The position numbers were made by a program, and so were the translations under genes. DNA of 64,000 nucleotides. Origin: Rhodospirillaceae bacterium (GTDB taxonomy: Bacteria > Pseudomonadota > Alphaproteobacteria > UBA8366 > Aestuariispiraceae). Location of the stretch: positions 124,001-188,000 of the forward strand of contig PAQY01000016.1 of NCBI GenBank assembly GCA_002709955.1, read 5' to 3'. The notes beneath the pieces are model-generated. The model was not told the origin of the DNA and ran no database searches. It saw nothing but the letters and a program-made list of their open reading frames with translations. Of this stretch, positions 45,377 through 54,769 are shown piece after piece; the first letter of the stretch is position 1; the number at the start of each line of letters is the position of its first letter.

Positions 45377-45856
45377 TTAGGGGGCGCGTTGTTCGGAATA
45401 GACCAGGATTTGTGAAACCGTGGTTCCATCCTTCGACAAGGGAACAAACAGCGCCATTTCCTCAACAGGGACGCCCTTTATGTTCACATTCTTAATCTTT
45501 CGAAACAAAGGTTCCTTTTTATCCTGAACTAGTTTGTAATTTGCCAAGGCCCGCTCTTTGGCATTGGGGTAGGCACCCTCTTCAACCCATAATCCCGTTG
45601 GATTGGCATTGCGGGACAGAACCTCCCATTGCCCTACAACCCGGTAACGAAAACTTCGTTCGCCTGTATCGGTTCGTGAAACGACATCGATTAACAGTAT
45701 TCCAGGCAGGTGATGGGGAATATCCATAGGGTCAAAATCAATGCGGCGCGGCATTATCCTATCGCCCCGGATTTTGCACCAATAAGCGTAAAACTCCTGC
45801 ATTCGTTTTGGGGTGTTTCCCAGAATATCCGGGTCAAATTGGGAAAAGGATGTCAT
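45377..45856 (-). CDS. PAS_5-type domain protein, copy 1
   Basis: Cytosolic protein of about 159 residues consisting of a single PAS_5-like domain (RRIDFDPMDIPHHLPGILLI, RSFRYRVVGQWEVL). Such proteins are common in Alphaproteobacteria; the family lacks an output domain and the ligand is unknown. ATG at 45856 is chosen because its N-terminus then aligns residue for residue with the paralogue immediately upstream, whereas a longer TTG start does not. Confidence 0.78.
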   Translation of the reverse strand: MTSFSQFDPDILGNTPKRMQEFYAYWCKIRGDRIMPRRIDFDPMDIPHHLPGILLIDVVSRTDTGERSFRYRVVGQWEVLSRNANPTGLWVEEGAYPNAKERALANYKLVQDKKEPLFRKIKNVNIKGVPVEEMALFVPLSKDGTTVSQILVYSEQRAP

Positions 45857-45942
45857 GAATGGCACAGCTCTTATCAACAAACGGCCACGGTATCAGGATA
45901 GTTGCTGTTTGGATATCTGAAACTACGCATCCCTTTGAATCA

Positions 45943-46425
45943 TCAAAGGCTTGGCTTCTCATCTGAAAAGACGAGGATTTGCGATACGTCGGTTCCATTA
46001 TTGGAAAGAGGCACAAACAGACAGAATTCTTCAATTCTGACATCGTATAGGGTTTTATATGATATTGGTTTCAAGAATGGACGTTTTTTGGTGCGGACAA
46101 ATTCGTATCCATCCAATGCATGCTGGGCGGTTCTTCCGACATACGCGTCCTGAACTAACTTGCCTGCAGGATTGAAACCTCGCGCCTCTATTTCTCGATC
46201 CCCGGCCAAACGATATCGGAATATCCCAAACCCGGCTTCAGTCTCACCAAGGACATCAACCAAAAGAATCCCAGGAAGGTGACCGGGAATTGCCATAGGG
46301 TCAAAGTCACTGCGTCGGGGAATTTTTTGATCGCCGCAGATGTGCAGCCAATAGTCATAAAACGACTGAACCCGGCGTGTGGTTCGCTCCAGGTCACTTC
46401 GGTCAAATGCATGAACATCATCCAT
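45943..46425 (-). CDS. PAS_5-type domain protein, copy 2
   Basis: Protein of 160 residues, clearly paralogous to its downstream neighbour: both share EFYAYW/SFYDYW, PRR-DFDPM-IP-HLPGILL-DV, a central FRYR and the ending PLS--GT-VSQILV. The two copies diverge at about half of positions, so the duplication is old. They are likely co-transcribed (87-base gap). Sensory or adaptor role is inferred only from the PAS fold. Confidence 0.78.
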   Translation of the reverse strand: MDDVHAFDRSDLERTTRRVQSFYDYWLHICGDQKIPRRSDFDPMAIPGHLPGILLVDVLGETEAGFGIFRYRLAGDREIEARGFNPAGKLVQDAYVGRTAQHALDGYEFVRTKKRPFLKPISYKTLYDVRIEEFCLFVPLSNNGTDVSQILVFSDEKPSL

Positions 46426-46544
46426 GGCCGTCGCTTTTCATTCTAATCCAAATCAGATTATGGCGATTCAGATCATATGACAGTTATTGCAGGTTTGCTT
46501 CGGGATGTATCTGGAAATCGGTCATTTTACCAATCGCCTGCGTC

Positions 46545-46745
46545 TTAAGCCCTGGGATCCCGATAGTCCTGTACAGCATCATCGTGGCCCGATGTGTGCG
46601 ATTTGCGGATCAGGATCATCAGCGCGATGTAAAGGCCAAAGACCCCGATCAATGCCAGGACAATTGCGATATAGCCGTGAATGGACAGGTTATACCCGAA
46701 CAGGTCATTCAGCCAGCCGCTGACAGGGGCAAAGAATTCGTTCAT
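46545..46745 (-). CDS. Small single-helix membrane protein
   Basis: Predicted protein of 66 residues (MNEFFAPVSGWL start) with one hydrophobic helix (YIAIVLALIGVFGLYIALMIL) followed by a basic/His-rich tail, giving a cytosolic C-terminus. An alternative ATG lies two codons earlier. Same strand as greA and about 40 bases from it. Codon use and position look genuine, but I recognise no family. Confidence 0.55.
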   Translation of the reverse strand: MNEFFAPVSGWLNDLFGYNLSIHGYIAIVLALIGVFGLYIALMILIRKSHTSGHDDAVQDYRDPRA

Positions 46746-46783
46746 GAACATCTTTCACTTTATGGGGCCCTATTCAATCAGGG

Positions 46784-47257
46784 TCATTTGAACGTGACGC
46801 TGACGACTTCATAGTCACGGGTGCCACCGGGGCTGTTGACTTCAAACACATCGCCAACGGCCTTTCCGATCATGGCACGGGCCATGGGGCTGGTTACAGA
46901 AATCATGCGTTTCGTCAGGTCCGCTTCGAATTCACCGACGATCTGATAGGTGGATTCTTCATCTGTCTCGCAGTCAGCAATAACCACGGTTGCGCCGAAT
47001 TTCACGCTGTCCCCGCTCAGTTTTGCAGGATCGATGACTTCTGCACGGCTGGATTGGTCTTCCAATTCCGCGATACGGCCTTCTACGAAGCTCTGGCGTT
47101 CGCGGGCGGCATGATATTCTGCGTTTTCCGACAGATCGCCGTGTTCGCGCGCTTCCGCAATCGCCTGGATAATAGCCGGACGTTCGGTTCCTTTCAGGAA
47201 CTTCAGTTCTGACGTCATCGCGTCATAGCCTTGCAACGTCATTGGGACCTTTTGCAT
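46784..47257 (-). CDS. greA: Transcription elongation factor GreA
   Basis: RNA polymerase secondary-channel factor of 157 residues that stimulates transcript cleavage. The coiled-coil tip acids are in EHGDLSENAEYHAARE; the C-terminal domain has GDSVKFGATVVI and SPMARAMIGKAVGD. MQKVPMT matches the common alphaproteobacterial N-terminus, supporting the ATG at 47257. It lies downstream of carB on the same strand, a frequent carB-greA linkage. Confidence 0.97.
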   Translation of the reverse strand: MQKVPMTLQGYDAMTSELKFLKGTERPAIIQAIAEAREHGDLSENAEYHAARERQSFVEGRIAELEDQSSRAEVIDPAKLSGDSVKFGATVVIADCETDEESTYQIVGEFEADLTKRMISVTSPMARAMIGKAVGDVFEVNSPGGTRDYEVVSVTFK

Positions 47258-47420
47258 CGTATCAATCCATCATCTCTTTGGCCCAGGGAGTTTCAGCACC
47301 CTTGGAGGCCTTTATCTCACACCAAAATCTTCAGGCATTGGTGAAATGCCCGTCGACATTGCTGTATCCATCAGGGACGCCGTTTCAGAATGCCCCGCCG
47401 CTCAATTCGATCAATTCCGA

Positions 47421-50400
47421 TCAAGCCGAACCTTGAAAGTACGATTGAAGGGGCGCGACTTCAAGGGTTCCTTGCTTCAACGTCTGAATTGCCAGTGCCG
47501 CAGCCTTCACACCCGCAACCGTCGTATAATAGGGAACCTTCATGTTCAGGGCTGCCTGACGCAGAGAAAAGCTGTCTTCCAGGGCTTTTCGTCCCTCTGT
47601 CGTGTTGAAGATTACCTGCACATCGCCGTTGATTATGGCATCAACAATATGCGGCTGACCTTCCAGTACTTTGTTGATCTGGCGGACCGGCAGGCCGTTT
47701 TCTTCCAAATAGCGCGCCGTACCGCCGGTCGCGACGATGGATAATCCACAATCGACCATCATCTGGGCCGGGGCCAGGATTGACGGCTTATCACTGTCTT
47801 TGACCGAAATGAACACTGTTCCGGTGACAGGCAAGTCTGCCCCACAGGCAAATTGCGCCTTGGCAAAGGCATGGGCGAAATCGACATCCAGCCCCATGAC
47901 TTCCCCGGTTGATTTCATTTCCGGCCCCAGGATCACATCTACGCCAGGGAAACGGGCGAAGGGGAAAACCGCCTCTTTCACGGCGATATGATTGCCCAGA
48001 GCATGAGAAACCAGATCGAAATCCTTCAGCTTCTCCCCAGCCATCAATCGGGCTGCAATCTTGGCGATGGGCACGCCGGTCGCCTTTGCCACGAAGGGCA
48101 CGGTGCGGCTGGCGCGGGGGTTTACCTCCAGAATATAGACGGTTGTGCCCTGAACGGCATATTGCACATTCATCAGACCGACCACTTTCAGCGCCTTTGC
48201 CAGGGCATGGGTCTGCTGTTTCATGTCTTCCACCACCGCATCGGGCAGGGAATAGGGCGGCAACGAACAAGCGCTGTCGCCGGAATGAATGCCAGCCTCT
48301 TCAATATGTTCCATGACACCGGCGACATGCACATCATCACCGTCGCACAAGGCATCGACGTCCACTTCAATCGCGTCACGCAGATAGTAATCGATCAGCA
48401 CGGGGCTCTTGCCAGATACAATCACGGCGGATGTGATGTAACGGCGCAATTCCGCCTCGTCATGGACGATTTCCATCGCGCGGCCGCCCAGCACATAGGA
48501 CGGGCGAATCACGACCGGATACCCGATGCGGGTGGCGATGGCGATGGCCTGATCAGCAGAGGTTGCGATCCCATTGGGTGGCTGGCGCAGGTCCAGATCC
48601 TGCAACAGGCGCTGGAATCGTTCCCGGTCTTCCGCCAGATCAATCGCATCGGGCGATGTGCCCAGGATGGGAATGCCCGCCTGTTCCAGCGGCCCGGCCA
48701 GTTTTAAGGGGGTTTGGCCGCCAAATTGGACGATGACACCCATAACCTGCCCCTTGGTCTGTTCCTTGCGGACCAGTTCGATCACGTCTTCCCCGGTCAA
48801 CGGCTCAAAATACAGACGGTCGGAGGTATCATAATCGGTGGAAACGGTTTCAGGGTTACAATTGACCATGATCGTTTCATATCCTGCATCCGACAGGGCA
48901 TAGCAGGCATGGACACAGCAATAGTCAAATTCGATCCCCTGGCCGATGCGGTTTGGCCCGCCGCCCAGGATGATCACTTTCTTGCGGTCGGTGACGTCTG
49001 CCTCGCATTCCGGCTCGTTCAGGCCATCGCCTTCATAGCAGGAATACATATACGGGGTCGCGCTGGGAAATTCGCCTGCACAGGTGTCGATCCGCTTATA
49101 GACCGGGCGGACATTCAGCGCATGGCGCGCCTCGGTCACAGCCGCTTCTTCCTGACCCGTCAGCTCCGCCAGACGCATGTCGGAAAAGCCCAGCTTTTTA
49201 AGGCGTAGCATGCCCAGCCGATCTTGTGGCAGGCCATTTTCGCGCACAGACGTTTCCGCCTTCACGATGCTTTCAATCTGGGCCAGGAACCAGGGGTCCA
49301 CCTTGTTGGCGGCGTGAATTTCAGCCACCGTCATGCCCAAGCGGAAGGCCTGGGCGATTTTCAGGATGCGGTCGGGCAGGGGCTTGGAAATCGCCGCGCG
49401 CCAGGCATCCTTGTCGTCGCCGATATCAATCTCATTCAGGCCGGTCAGGCCGGTTTCCATGGACCGCAGGGCCTTTTGCAGGCTCTCTGCGAAAGTCCGT
49501 CCAATCGACATTGCCTCACCAACGGATTTCATCGATGTGGTCAGTGTCGGATCCGCACCCGCGAATTTCTCAAAGGTGAAGCGCGGCATCTTGGTGACGA
49601 CATAGTCGATGCTGGGTTCGAAACTGGCCGGCGTCACCTGGGTGATGTCATTGTCCAATTCGTCCAGCGTATAGCCAACTGCCAGCTTGGCGGCGACCTT
49701 GGCAATCGGGAAGCCGGTTGCTTTCGATGCCAGCGCAGAGGAGCGCGAAACCCGGGGGTTCATCTCAATCACTACCAAACGGCCATCGACCGGATTGACC
49801 GCAAACTGAACATTGGATCCACCGGTATCGACACCGATTTCCCGCAGGCAGTTGATCGACGCATTGCGCATGATCTGATATTCTTTGTCGGTCAGCGTCA
49901 GGGCCGGGGCGACCGTGATCGAATCACCGGTATGGATGCCCATCGGATCAAAATTTTCGATGGCGCAAATGATGATGCAATTGTCGTCCTTGTCGCGGAC
50001 GACTTCCATCTCGAACTCTTTCCAGCCCAGCACCGATTCTTCGACCAGCACCGTATGAACGGGCGATGCAGCCAGGCCACCTTTCACTAATTTCTGGAAT
50101 TCATCCTTATTATAGGCAATGCCGCCGCCGGTGCCGCCCATGGTAAAAGACGGGCGGATGATGGCGGGCAGTTTCACCATGTCCAGGGCGACCATGGCTT
50201 CTTCCATGGTGCTGACTTGCTGGCTGCGCGGGCTTTCCAGGCCAATCTTGTCCATTGCATCGCGGAACCGAAGGCGATCTTCCGCCTTGTCGATGACATC
50301 GGCATTGGCCCCGATCATCTCCACATCCAGCAAATCCAGGACGCCGCGCCGCTCAAGCTCCAGCGCACAGTTCAGGGCCGTCTGGCCCCCCATTGTGGGC

Positions 50401-50678
50401 AGCAGAACCAGCTTTTCATTGGGGCGCTCCGCGCGTTCGCGTTTCAGGATCTTGGCAACCATATCGGCGGTGATCGGCTCGATATAGGTGGCATCCGCTG
50501 TTTGCGGATCGGTCATGATCGTCGCTGGGTTCGAATTGACCAGAACGACACGATACCCTTCCTGCTTCAGGGCCTTACAGGCCTGGGTGCCGGAATAGTC
50601 AAACTCACAGGCCTGACCAATGACAATGGGGCCAGCCCCAATGATCATGACGGTATCAATATCAGTACGTTTTGGCAT
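47421..50678 (-). CDS. carB: Carbamoyl-phosphate synthase large subunit
   Basis: Synthesises carbamoyl phosphate from glutamine-derived ammonia, bicarbonate and two ATP. The 1085-residue chain shows the usual tandem halves: ATP-grasp 1 ([18 protein letters not shown]), oligomerisation region, second dinucleotide-like start ([19 protein letters not shown]), ATP-grasp 2 ([13 protein letters not shown]) and the C-terminal allosteric domain ([17 protein letters not shown]). carA is not upstream; an unrelated divergent gene is there, so the small subunit is encoded elsewhere. Product feeds argF (3.5 kb) and pyrimidine synthesis. Confidence 0.98.
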   Translation of the reverse strand: MPKRTDIDTVMIIGAGPIVIGQACEFDYSGTQACKALKQEGYRVVLVNSNPATIMTDPQTADATYIEPITADMVAKILKRERAERPNEKLVLLPTMGGQTALNCALELERRGVLDLLDVEMIGANADVIDKAEDRLRFRDAMDKIGLESPRSQQVSTMEEAMVALDMVKLPAIIRPSFTMGGTGGGIAYNKDEFQKLVKGGLAASPVHTVLVEESVLGWKEFEMEVVRDKDDNCIIICAIENFDPMGIHTGDSITVAPALTLTDKEYQIMRNASINCLREIGVDTGGSNVQFAVNPVDGRLVVIEMNPRVSRSSALASKATGFPIAKVAAKLAVGYTLDELDNDITQVTPASFEPSIDYVVTKMPRFTFEKFAGADPTLTTSMKSVGEAMSIGRTFAESLQKALRSMETGLTGLNEIDIGDDKDAWRAAISKPLPDRILKIAQAFRLGMTVAEIHAANKVDPWFLAQIESIVKAETSVRENGLPQDRLGMLRLKKLGFSDMRLAELTGQEEAAVTEARHALNVRPVYKRIDTCAGEFPSATPYMYSCYEGDGLNEPECEADVTDRKKVIILGGGPNRIGQGIEFDYCCVHACYALSDAGYETIMVNCNPETVSTDYDTSDRLYFEPLTGEDVIELVRKEQTKGQVMGVIVQFGGQTPLKLAGPLEQAGIPILGTSPDAIDLAEDRERFQRLLQDLDLRQPPNGIATSADQAIAIATRIGYPVVIRPSYVLGGRAMEIVHDEAELRRYITSAVIVSGKSPVLIDYYLRDAIEVDVDALCDGDDVHVAGVMEHIEEAGIHSGDSACSLPPYSLPDAVVEDMKQQTHALAKALKVVGLMNVQYAVQGTTVYILEVNPRASRTVPFVAKATGVPIAKIAARLMAGEKLKDFDLVSHALGNHIAVKEAVFPFARFPGVDVILGPEMKSTGEVMGLDVDFAHAFAKAQFACGADLPVTGTVFISVKDSDKPSILAPAQMMVDCGLSIVATGGTARYLEENGLPVRQINKVLEGQPHIVDAIINGDVQVIFNTTEGRKALEDSFSLRQAALNMKVPYYTTVAGVKAAALAIQTLKQGTLEVAPLQSYFQGSA

Positions 50679-50886
50679 GGGCGGACGCGCCTCCGGTTCA
50701 TCGAAGCGTTACGGTATAGTGCGACCCTGGGGGCTAGGCGCGTTGCATACACGATGCGAACCGGCTTTGAAAGCACCGGATTGGGATTTCCAAAGTGAAT
50801 TATGAAATGTTGAAAAAACGCACTCTATGATCGTGTTTTATTCTTTGATATGCTGCTTCGGTGTAGAGGCAAGAAGTGGTTGAACG

Positions 50887-51957
50887 ATGTTGAAAAGTGC
50901 CGCAGTGGGGCAGACTTCTGTTGTGGTGGTTTTCTGTGGCTTCATTTTGGGGGCTGCTATATCGCGGGCGGCGGAAACGCCAATTGTGGATCGAGCTTGG
51001 CATTACTCTTTTATGGATGTATGGCTTCGCAATAATTTAGCCGCACCTGAGGCAATCGAGCCTGCAAAGCTTCGCCTTTCCGGGTTTCCGGTCTGCACGG
51101 ATCCGCCACAGGCACCTTGTCGTGATATCGCAAAAACCGATGCGATTTCTGCCACTGCGTCACAATGGTGGGCTCGATTCGACCGCAAGGCCTTTATGGA
51201 TCTTCGTGAGAAGGCCTCAAGTGAGGCAGAGGCTTCTTTGGTCGACCAATATCTAGCCTATGCCGATGCACTTCAAGCGGAAGCCATCGCGCTGGAAAAG
51301 CATGGGGCGCCTGAAGTCCCGACGGCGCAAGATGTTTTGCGGTTTTCAATACTAACATTCGCGATCATACAAATTCGCATGAATCAAAAAATAATGCAGC
51401 GAGGTGGATGGGAGGACGATTACCCGCAAAATCTAATAGACAAATCCGATGTATTTCAAATTCTTATATTCACGAATGAATTTCAATTGTATCAAGTGAT
51501 TAGCGCGCGCCTGGCTGGTGCCTGCGCACTATATACCGAGCGGGTACAGGATTTATTGTGCGATTCGGTGATCAGATATGATGAGACGATGGTTGCGTCT
51601 TTCGAACGGTATACACATCAAGTGCAAGAAAATGCGGAAACCTCTGTCGAAATACTTCGCCATACAAAGAAAGTTCTCGCAGAAGCAGACGAACACGAAA
51701 GACGCTACTGGCAGAATAACATTCTGGGTACAAGCTATTATCCCATGGTCTCAGGTCTTTATGATATCACCCGGACGGATATCACTGTTTTTAAAGATAG
51801 GCTCGAGACAATTGTAGGCATCGGCTCTCGATCTAGCGAAGAGACCGATCACCGTATTCGGTTCGAGGAAGAACAGTACGGAGATTTGGAAAAATACTGG
51901 AAAGTTGAGCATGGGTTTTGGCCCGATAGAACGGAAGCGATACTGGCAAAGGAGTAG
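50887..51957 (+). CDS. Hypothetical exported protein, AT-rich
   Basis: Protein of 356 residues with an N-terminal hydrophobic segment (VVVVFCGFILGAAISRAAE) that looks like a signal peptide. The mature part is largely helical by appearance, with charged coiled stretches (about 225-275, HTKKVLAEADEHERRYW). Four cysteines (in CTDPPQAPC, CALY and LLCDS) could form disulfides in the periplasm. The coding region is visibly AT-richer than carB and arsC beside it, which may mean recent acquisition. No family recognised. Confidence 0.68.
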   Translation: MLKSAAVGQTSVVVVFCGFILGAAISRAAETPIVDRAWHYSFMDVWLRNNLAAPEAIEPAKLRLSGFPVCTDPPQAPCRDIAKTDAISATASQWWARFDRKAFMDLREKASSEAEASLVDQYLAYADALQAEAIALEKHGAPEVPTAQDVLRFSILTFAIIQIRMNQKIMQRGGWEDDYPQNLIDKSDVFQILIFTNEFQLYQVISARLAGACALYTERVQDLLCDSVIRYDETMVASFERYTHQVQENAETSVEILRHTKKVLAEADEHERRYWQNNILGTSYYPMVSGLYDITRTDITVFKDRLETIVGIGSRSSEETDHRIRFEEEQYGDLEKYWKVEHGFWPDRTEAILAKE

Positions 51958-51979
51958 CGCGTCCGTCTCCTGTTACCAA

Positions 51980-52327
51980 TTACAAAATCTCCAAAACACT
52001 TTCCGGTGGGCGACCGATGCGGGCTTTGGGGCCTTTGATGACGATGGGGCGTTCGATCAGGATGGGGGCGTCGGCCATAGCCTGAATCAGGGTCGCCTCG
52101 TCCGTCACGTCTTTCAGATTTTGCTCCTTATAAGCGCTCTCTCCCTTGCGCATCAGGTCGCGGGCGGTGTCCAGGCCCAGCTTGGCGATGATCTCCTTAA
52201 TCGTTACCGCATCTGGTGGGGTTTCCAGATACAGAACCACATCCGGCGTGACGCCGTTTTCTTCCAACAGGGCCAGCGTCTGGCGTGATTTTGAGCAACG
52301 GGGATTGTGATAAATCGTGACGGACAT
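51980..52327 (-). CDS. arsC: ArsC-family arsenate reductase (glutaredoxin-dependent type)
   Basis: Thioredoxin-fold protein of 115 residues with the catalytic Cys in YHNPRCSKSRQTL. The arginines that bind oxyanion are present as LMRKGE, IERPIV and IGRPPE, which supports real arsenate reductase activity rather than a Spx/YffB-like role. No arsenic regulator or efflux gene is adjacent, so the symbol is tentative. Confidence 0.82.
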   Translation of the reverse strand: MSVTIYHNPRCSKSRQTLALLEENGVTPDVVLYLETPPDAVTIKEIIAKLGLDTARDLMRKGESAYKEQNLKDVTDEATLIQAMADAPILIERPIVIKGPKARIGRPPESVLEIL

Positions 52328-52434
52328 AGGGTTCCTCGCTTATGACTTGTTTCTTCCGGCAGTGTCGCGAGGATGGCGCTGCTAATCAAGACAGGCTTTT
52401 TGAAACAAGATGGACTTTTACAAAGGGGCTTCGT

Positions 52435-53691
52435 GTGTCGGGTGAAACTGATTTGGATTTGGTGATCGTTGGTGCCGGTGCGGCGGGTATCGGGGCTGGT
52501 CTGGTTGCCCGCGCGGCGGGATTGAAATTTCGGATTTTGGAAGCATCGGACCGCGTCGGGGGTCGGGCGCATACGATATCCAGGGGCGGCGTGACCTATG
52601 ACTTAGGGTGCCATTACCTGCACCATGCGTCGCGCAATCCATTTGCCGCAACCGCCCTGTCGCGCGGTCAGGAGGTTTCCATCAACCTGACCCATGATGC
52701 GCTGCCTGAAGCCTATTACCGAAACGGTGTGCGCCAGGATGAGGCGACCCGCCAGGCCTGTTCCAAATACTATCAGGTCAGCGACAATGCCTATGAGATT
52801 GCAGAGGCCGATGTTGCGGGCAGTACGGTGATCGATACGACATCGCCCTTTTATGACGTCTATACCGGCTGGTGCGAGGCGATGAATGGCGTGCCGCCGA
52901 CGCGGGTCTCCACCCATGATATTCAGCGCTATAAGGCAACCGCTGAGGATTGGCCGGTGAAGGATGGCTATGGTGCCCTGATCGCCAGCTTTGCAGAGGG
53001 ATTGCCCGTCACCTTCGATTGCCCGGTTCACGCCATCGACCGGACGGGGTCGTCCGTGACCGTCGACTGTGCGGAAGGCACCCTGCGCACCAAAACCGTG
53101 GTCGTGACGGTATCCCCGGCAGTTCTGAAATCAGGATCGATCCACTTCACACCCACCTTGCCTGCTGCTGTGGAAAAGGCGCTGGTGGATGTACCGATGG
53201 GCCTGGCGGAACGGATCGCCCTGTTCACCGATGGTCTGATCCTGCCCCCGGGGGAGCGGATTTCCGCCCATACCATCCCCAAGGCGGGCAAGATGCTGAT
53301 CGTCAAAGTCCATGAATTTGGTAAGCCGATTGTGGAAGGGTATATCGCAGGCGATCTGGCGCGTGAACTGACCGATGCCGGGGGGCGCGCGGCCCTGATC
53401 GACTATACAGAAACCGCCGCGGTTGAGATGTTCGGCAGTGCCCTGCGGTCAAAAGTCCTGGATCGTGTGTCCAGTTGCTGGTCGACCGACCCGTTGATTT
53501 TGGGCGGGTATTCTGCGGCCCTGCCAGGGCGCTCTGCCTCGCGGGCGGGCCTGTCAGAACGGTTTGACGAACGCCTTGTCCTGGCGGGGGAGGCGTGCTC
53601 TCCCGATCAACAGACCACGGCGCATGGGGCTTACTTTTCTGGCGTGCGGGCTGTATCGCATCTGGTTCAGGATGGCTTGAAGGCGGACTGA
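52435..53691 (+). CDS. FAD-dependent amine oxidase family protein
   Basis: Flavoprotein of about 418 residues. FAD motif DLVIVGAGAAGIGAGLVARA, then ILEASDRVGGRAHTI, and the C-terminal GEACSPDQQTTAHGAYFSG contact. Members oxidise amines, polyamines or carotenoid-like substrates; the substrate here is not evident. GTG at 52435 with AAGGGG upstream is preferred to an earlier ATG, which would add 31 residues unlike the family. Followed after 33 bases by an EamA transporter gene. Confidence 0.87.
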   Translation: MSGETDLDLVIVGAGAAGIGAGLVARAAGLKFRILEASDRVGGRAHTISRGGVTYDLGCHYLHHASRNPFAATALSRGQEVSINLTHDALPEAYYRNGVRQDEATRQACSKYYQVSDNAYEIAEADVAGSTVIDTTSPFYDVYTGWCEAMNGVPPTRVSTHDIQRYKATAEDWPVKDGYGALIASFAEGLPVTFDCPVHAIDRTGSSVTVDCAEGTLRTKTVVVTVSPAVLKSGSIHFTPTLPAAVEKALVDVPMGLAERIALFTDGLILPPGERISAHTIPKAGKMLIVKVHEFGKPIVEGYIAGDLARELTDAGGRAALIDYTETAAVEMFGSALRSKVLDRVSSCWSTDPLILGGYSAALPGRSASRAGLSERFDERLVLAGEACSPDQQTTAHGAYFSGVRAVSHLVQDGLKAD

Positions 53692-53724
53692 GTTTTCTTC
53701 TCCCCAAATAGTATTGGATAGATC

Positions 53725-54633
53725 ATGCCAAACCCGACAGACATACGCCGATCCAACCTGATTGGGATGGGATGGATGTTCCTGGCGGGGTTGTGCTTCT
53801 CTAGCATGCATGCCTCGATCCGTTATGTGGGGCAGGATTTGCACCCGTTTGAGATTGCGTTCTTTCGCAATTTGTTTGGCCTCTTGGCCTTGTCGCCGCT
53901 GTTCCTACGGTATGGATTCGCGCCATTGAAAGCGACCCGTCCTGGATTGCTGACGATCCGGGCGATTTTGAATTTGGGCGCAATGTTGGCCTTTTTCAGT
54001 GCGTTGACCCTGGCCCCATTGGCGGATGTCGCGGCGTTGGGCTTTACCGCGCCGATTTTTGCCACCGCGCTGGCCATTCCGTTCCTAGGGGAAACGGTCG
54101 GTTGGCGGCGCACGGCGGCCATTGCCGTTGGTTTTCTGGGGGCGATGATCATTATCCGCCCAGGGTTTTCTGAAATTGATTTGGGGCACGGGCTGGTCCT
54201 GGTGTCGTCCCTGTTGTGGGCGGTCGCGATGCTGGTGATCAAACAGATATCAAAGACGGACAGTTCACTGACCATCACGCTGTATATGGGGATTATGTTG
54301 ACGCCCCTTTCGTTGCCCTTCGCGATGGCAGTCTGGATCTGGCCGGAACCGCATCATTGGGTCTGGCTGGTGGGCATCGGCATATTAGGCGGCCTGGCCC
54401 AATTGGGGCTGACAGAGGCCCTGCGCCGGGGGGAAACCGCCGTCGTCATGCCGATGGATTTCTTTAAGCTGCTATGGGCCGCCCTGTTGGGCTTTTTCAT
54501 CTTCGGGCAACAGCCGGGGCTGTACACCGTGTTGGGTGGCCTGGTGATTTTTGCGGCTGCAACATATATTGCCCTGCGGGAAACCCGGTTGAGAAAGCCA
54601 TTGCCCGCAACGTCCCGCAGCAATCCTACATAG
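53725..54633 (+). CDS. EamA/DMT-family transporter
   Basis: Inner-membrane protein of 302 residues with ten predicted helices in two repeated EamA halves (FEIAFFRNLFGLLALSPLF in the first; GLTEALRRGETAVVMPMDF in the second). Members export amino acids, nucleosides or metabolites, or import S-adenosylmethionine-like compounds. Substrate not inferable. Likely co-transcribed with the amine oxidase. Confidence 0.9.
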   Translation: MPNPTDIRRSNLIGMGWMFLAGLCFSSMHASIRYVGQDLHPFEIAFFRNLFGLLALSPLFLRYGFAPLKATRPGLLTIRAILNLGAMLAFFSALTLAPLADVAALGFTAPIFATALAIPFLGETVGWRRTAAIAVGFLGAMIIIRPGFSEIDLGHGLVLVSSLLWAVAMLVIKQISKTDSSLTITLYMGIMLTPLSLPFAMAVWIWPEPHHWVWLVGIGILGGLAQLGLTEALRRGETAVVMPMDFFKLLWAALLGFFIFGQQPGLYTVLGGLVIFAAATYIALRETRLRKPLPATSRSNPT

Positions 54634-54769
54634 CCAATAAAACAATACGGCAAAAACAAGCAATTTATGTCGTAGATAGCACACTGATCTGCTGCCAATA
54701 GCAGATGCTTGTCGCTGGAAGAGCAGAGTGAACCGCTCATGTATTTATTGCTGTGGGAGATATAGCGTC

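Noticed and set aside
49224-50090. 288-residue and other frames antisense to carB
   Set aside because: They lie wholly inside carB, are rich in Gly, Asp and His as antisense translations usually are, and lack ribosome sites.
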